Shown in pieces: positions 5,704 through 6,058 of a stretch of 6,058 nt of DNA. The translations under genes and the position numbers were made by a program. The number at the start of each line of letters is the position of its first letter. Positions within the stretch are counted from its first letter, which is position 1. Source of the stretch: an uncultured Oscillospiraceae bacterium (lineage in GTDB: Bacteria > Bacillota > Clostridia > Oscillospirales > Oscillospiraceae); contig CAJLCG010000115.1 in assembly GCA_905205085.1 (NCBI GenBank), positions 1-6,058 of the forward strand, written 5' to 3'. Under the pieces are notes generated by a model. The model ran no database searches. It saw only the letters and a list, made by a program, of their open reading frames with translations, and was not told the DNA's origin.

Positions 5704-6020
5704 GGGGGATTTCCCGCTGCCGCCCCGATTTTCCTGGTTGATATGCACAGACGAAGCGCGTTTTTTCTCCTGTTGACTTGTTAAGCATACCATAAAAACA
5801 GAGAAAAGGAAATAGTGAATTGCACAAATTTTGACTGCATATTTATACATATATTCGTATATTATTCAATTTCTAGTCTATATTGGTTTTCCCCCTCTCT
5901 CTTCTCTTTCTGCCACTTTTCTTTCGATAAATTCCCAGATCTTCCTTTCTTGCCCTCCATTCCTCCCATTCTTGTGGCACTTTTATTCTCCAAACATTTT
6001 AACTGGACAAAAACAACAAA
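5704..6020. other. Long intergenic stretch with an AT-rich part and a pyrimidine-rich part
   Basis: No convincing gene lies here. Just after the regulator, GGGG (5705-5708) could pair with CCCC (5723-5726) ahead of a short T-run, a weak terminator at best. From about 5765 the DNA becomes AT-rich, with two TTGACT hexamers (5773-5778 and 5831-5836) that lack a well-spaced -10. From about 5886 to 5992 the plus strand is strongly pyrimidine-rich. Within it TGCCACTTTT (5911-5920) is nearly repeated as TGGCACTTTT (5975-5984). The composition differs sharply from the coding DNA and fits a non-coding space between convergent genes. Confidence 0.6.
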
Positions 6021-6052
6021 AGCCCCGGGTGCCGTGGAAGGCGCCCGGGGCT
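6021..6052 (-). terminator. Rho-independent terminator of a leftward gene beyond the right edge
   Basis: Positions 6021-6033 pair with 6040-6052: 13 pairs including one G-U wobble (T6030 with G6043), with a six-base loop (6034-6039). Read on the minus strand, the stem is followed by TTTTGTTGTTTTTG, a good T-tract, so it should stop transcription coming from the right. On the plus strand only CCGTTT is visible before the window ends, so bidirectional function towards the right cannot be judged. It implies that the neighbour on the right is convergent with the LysR-type gene. Confidence 0.75.
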
Positions 6053-6058
6053 CCGTTT

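Noticed and set aside
5705..5732. Terminator of the LysR-type gene
   Set aside because: Only four G-C pairs with a 14-base loop and a short T-run support it; too weak to call, though some stop is expected in this area.
5653..5850. A 65-codon minus-strand frame overlapping the end of the LysR-type gene
   Set aside because: No ribosome site precedes its start, it overlaps a well-supported gene, and the product shows no recognisable domain.
5975..5990. Sigma-54 type promoter starting at TGGCAC
   Set aside because: The second element (GC about ten bases after GG) is missing; the bases there read TTCTC.

Overview
The window holds most of an arginine-biosynthesis operon on the minus strand and a divergent LysR-type regulator on the plus strand. 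High-GC codons, strong AGGAGG ribosome sites, AT-rich intergenic DNA, the gene order argC-argJ-argB-argD and the bifunctional-type ArgJ suggest a GC-rich member of the Clostridia (Firmicutes), perhaps a gut Oscillospiraceae-like bacterium. That placement is inferred from style and gene order and was not tested by a search.

Layout from left to right: a 60-base left edge with no gene; argD (61-1284, minus); a 75-base gap with a long GC-rich stem-loop; argB (1360-2241, minus); a 15-base gap; argJ (2257-3480, minus); a 44-base gap; argC (3525-4598, minus); a 223-base divergent control region (4599-4821); the LysR-family gene (4822-5703, plus); and about 355 bases without a convincing gene. That last stretch ends in a strong hairpin at 6021-6052, which looks like the terminator of a leftward gene beyond the right edge.

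Transcription of the operon runs right to left: argC, argJ, argB, argD. The products cover all the acetylated steps from N-acetylglutamate to ornithine. ArgB phosphorylates N-acetylglutamate, ArgC reduces the phosphate to the semialdehyde, ArgD aminates it to N-acetylornithine, and ArgJ moves the acetyl group back to glutamate, releasing ornithine. The carbamoyltransferase step (argF) and the carbamoyl-phosphate genes are not here; argF may lie past the left edge.

The most interesting part is the control region. Two face-to-face promoters appear to share one palindromic TATAAT element. A 17-base inverted repeat with the T-N11-A signature of LysR-type regulators is centred at about -65 from the predicted argC start, where such regulators normally anchor. 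I see no canonical ARG box or T-box. The hypothesis is that this operon is governed by its divergent LysR-type protein, possibly in place of or alongside ArgR. ArgB also carries the N-terminal helix and C-terminal signature of arginine-inhibited kinases, so enzyme-level feedback is likely too.
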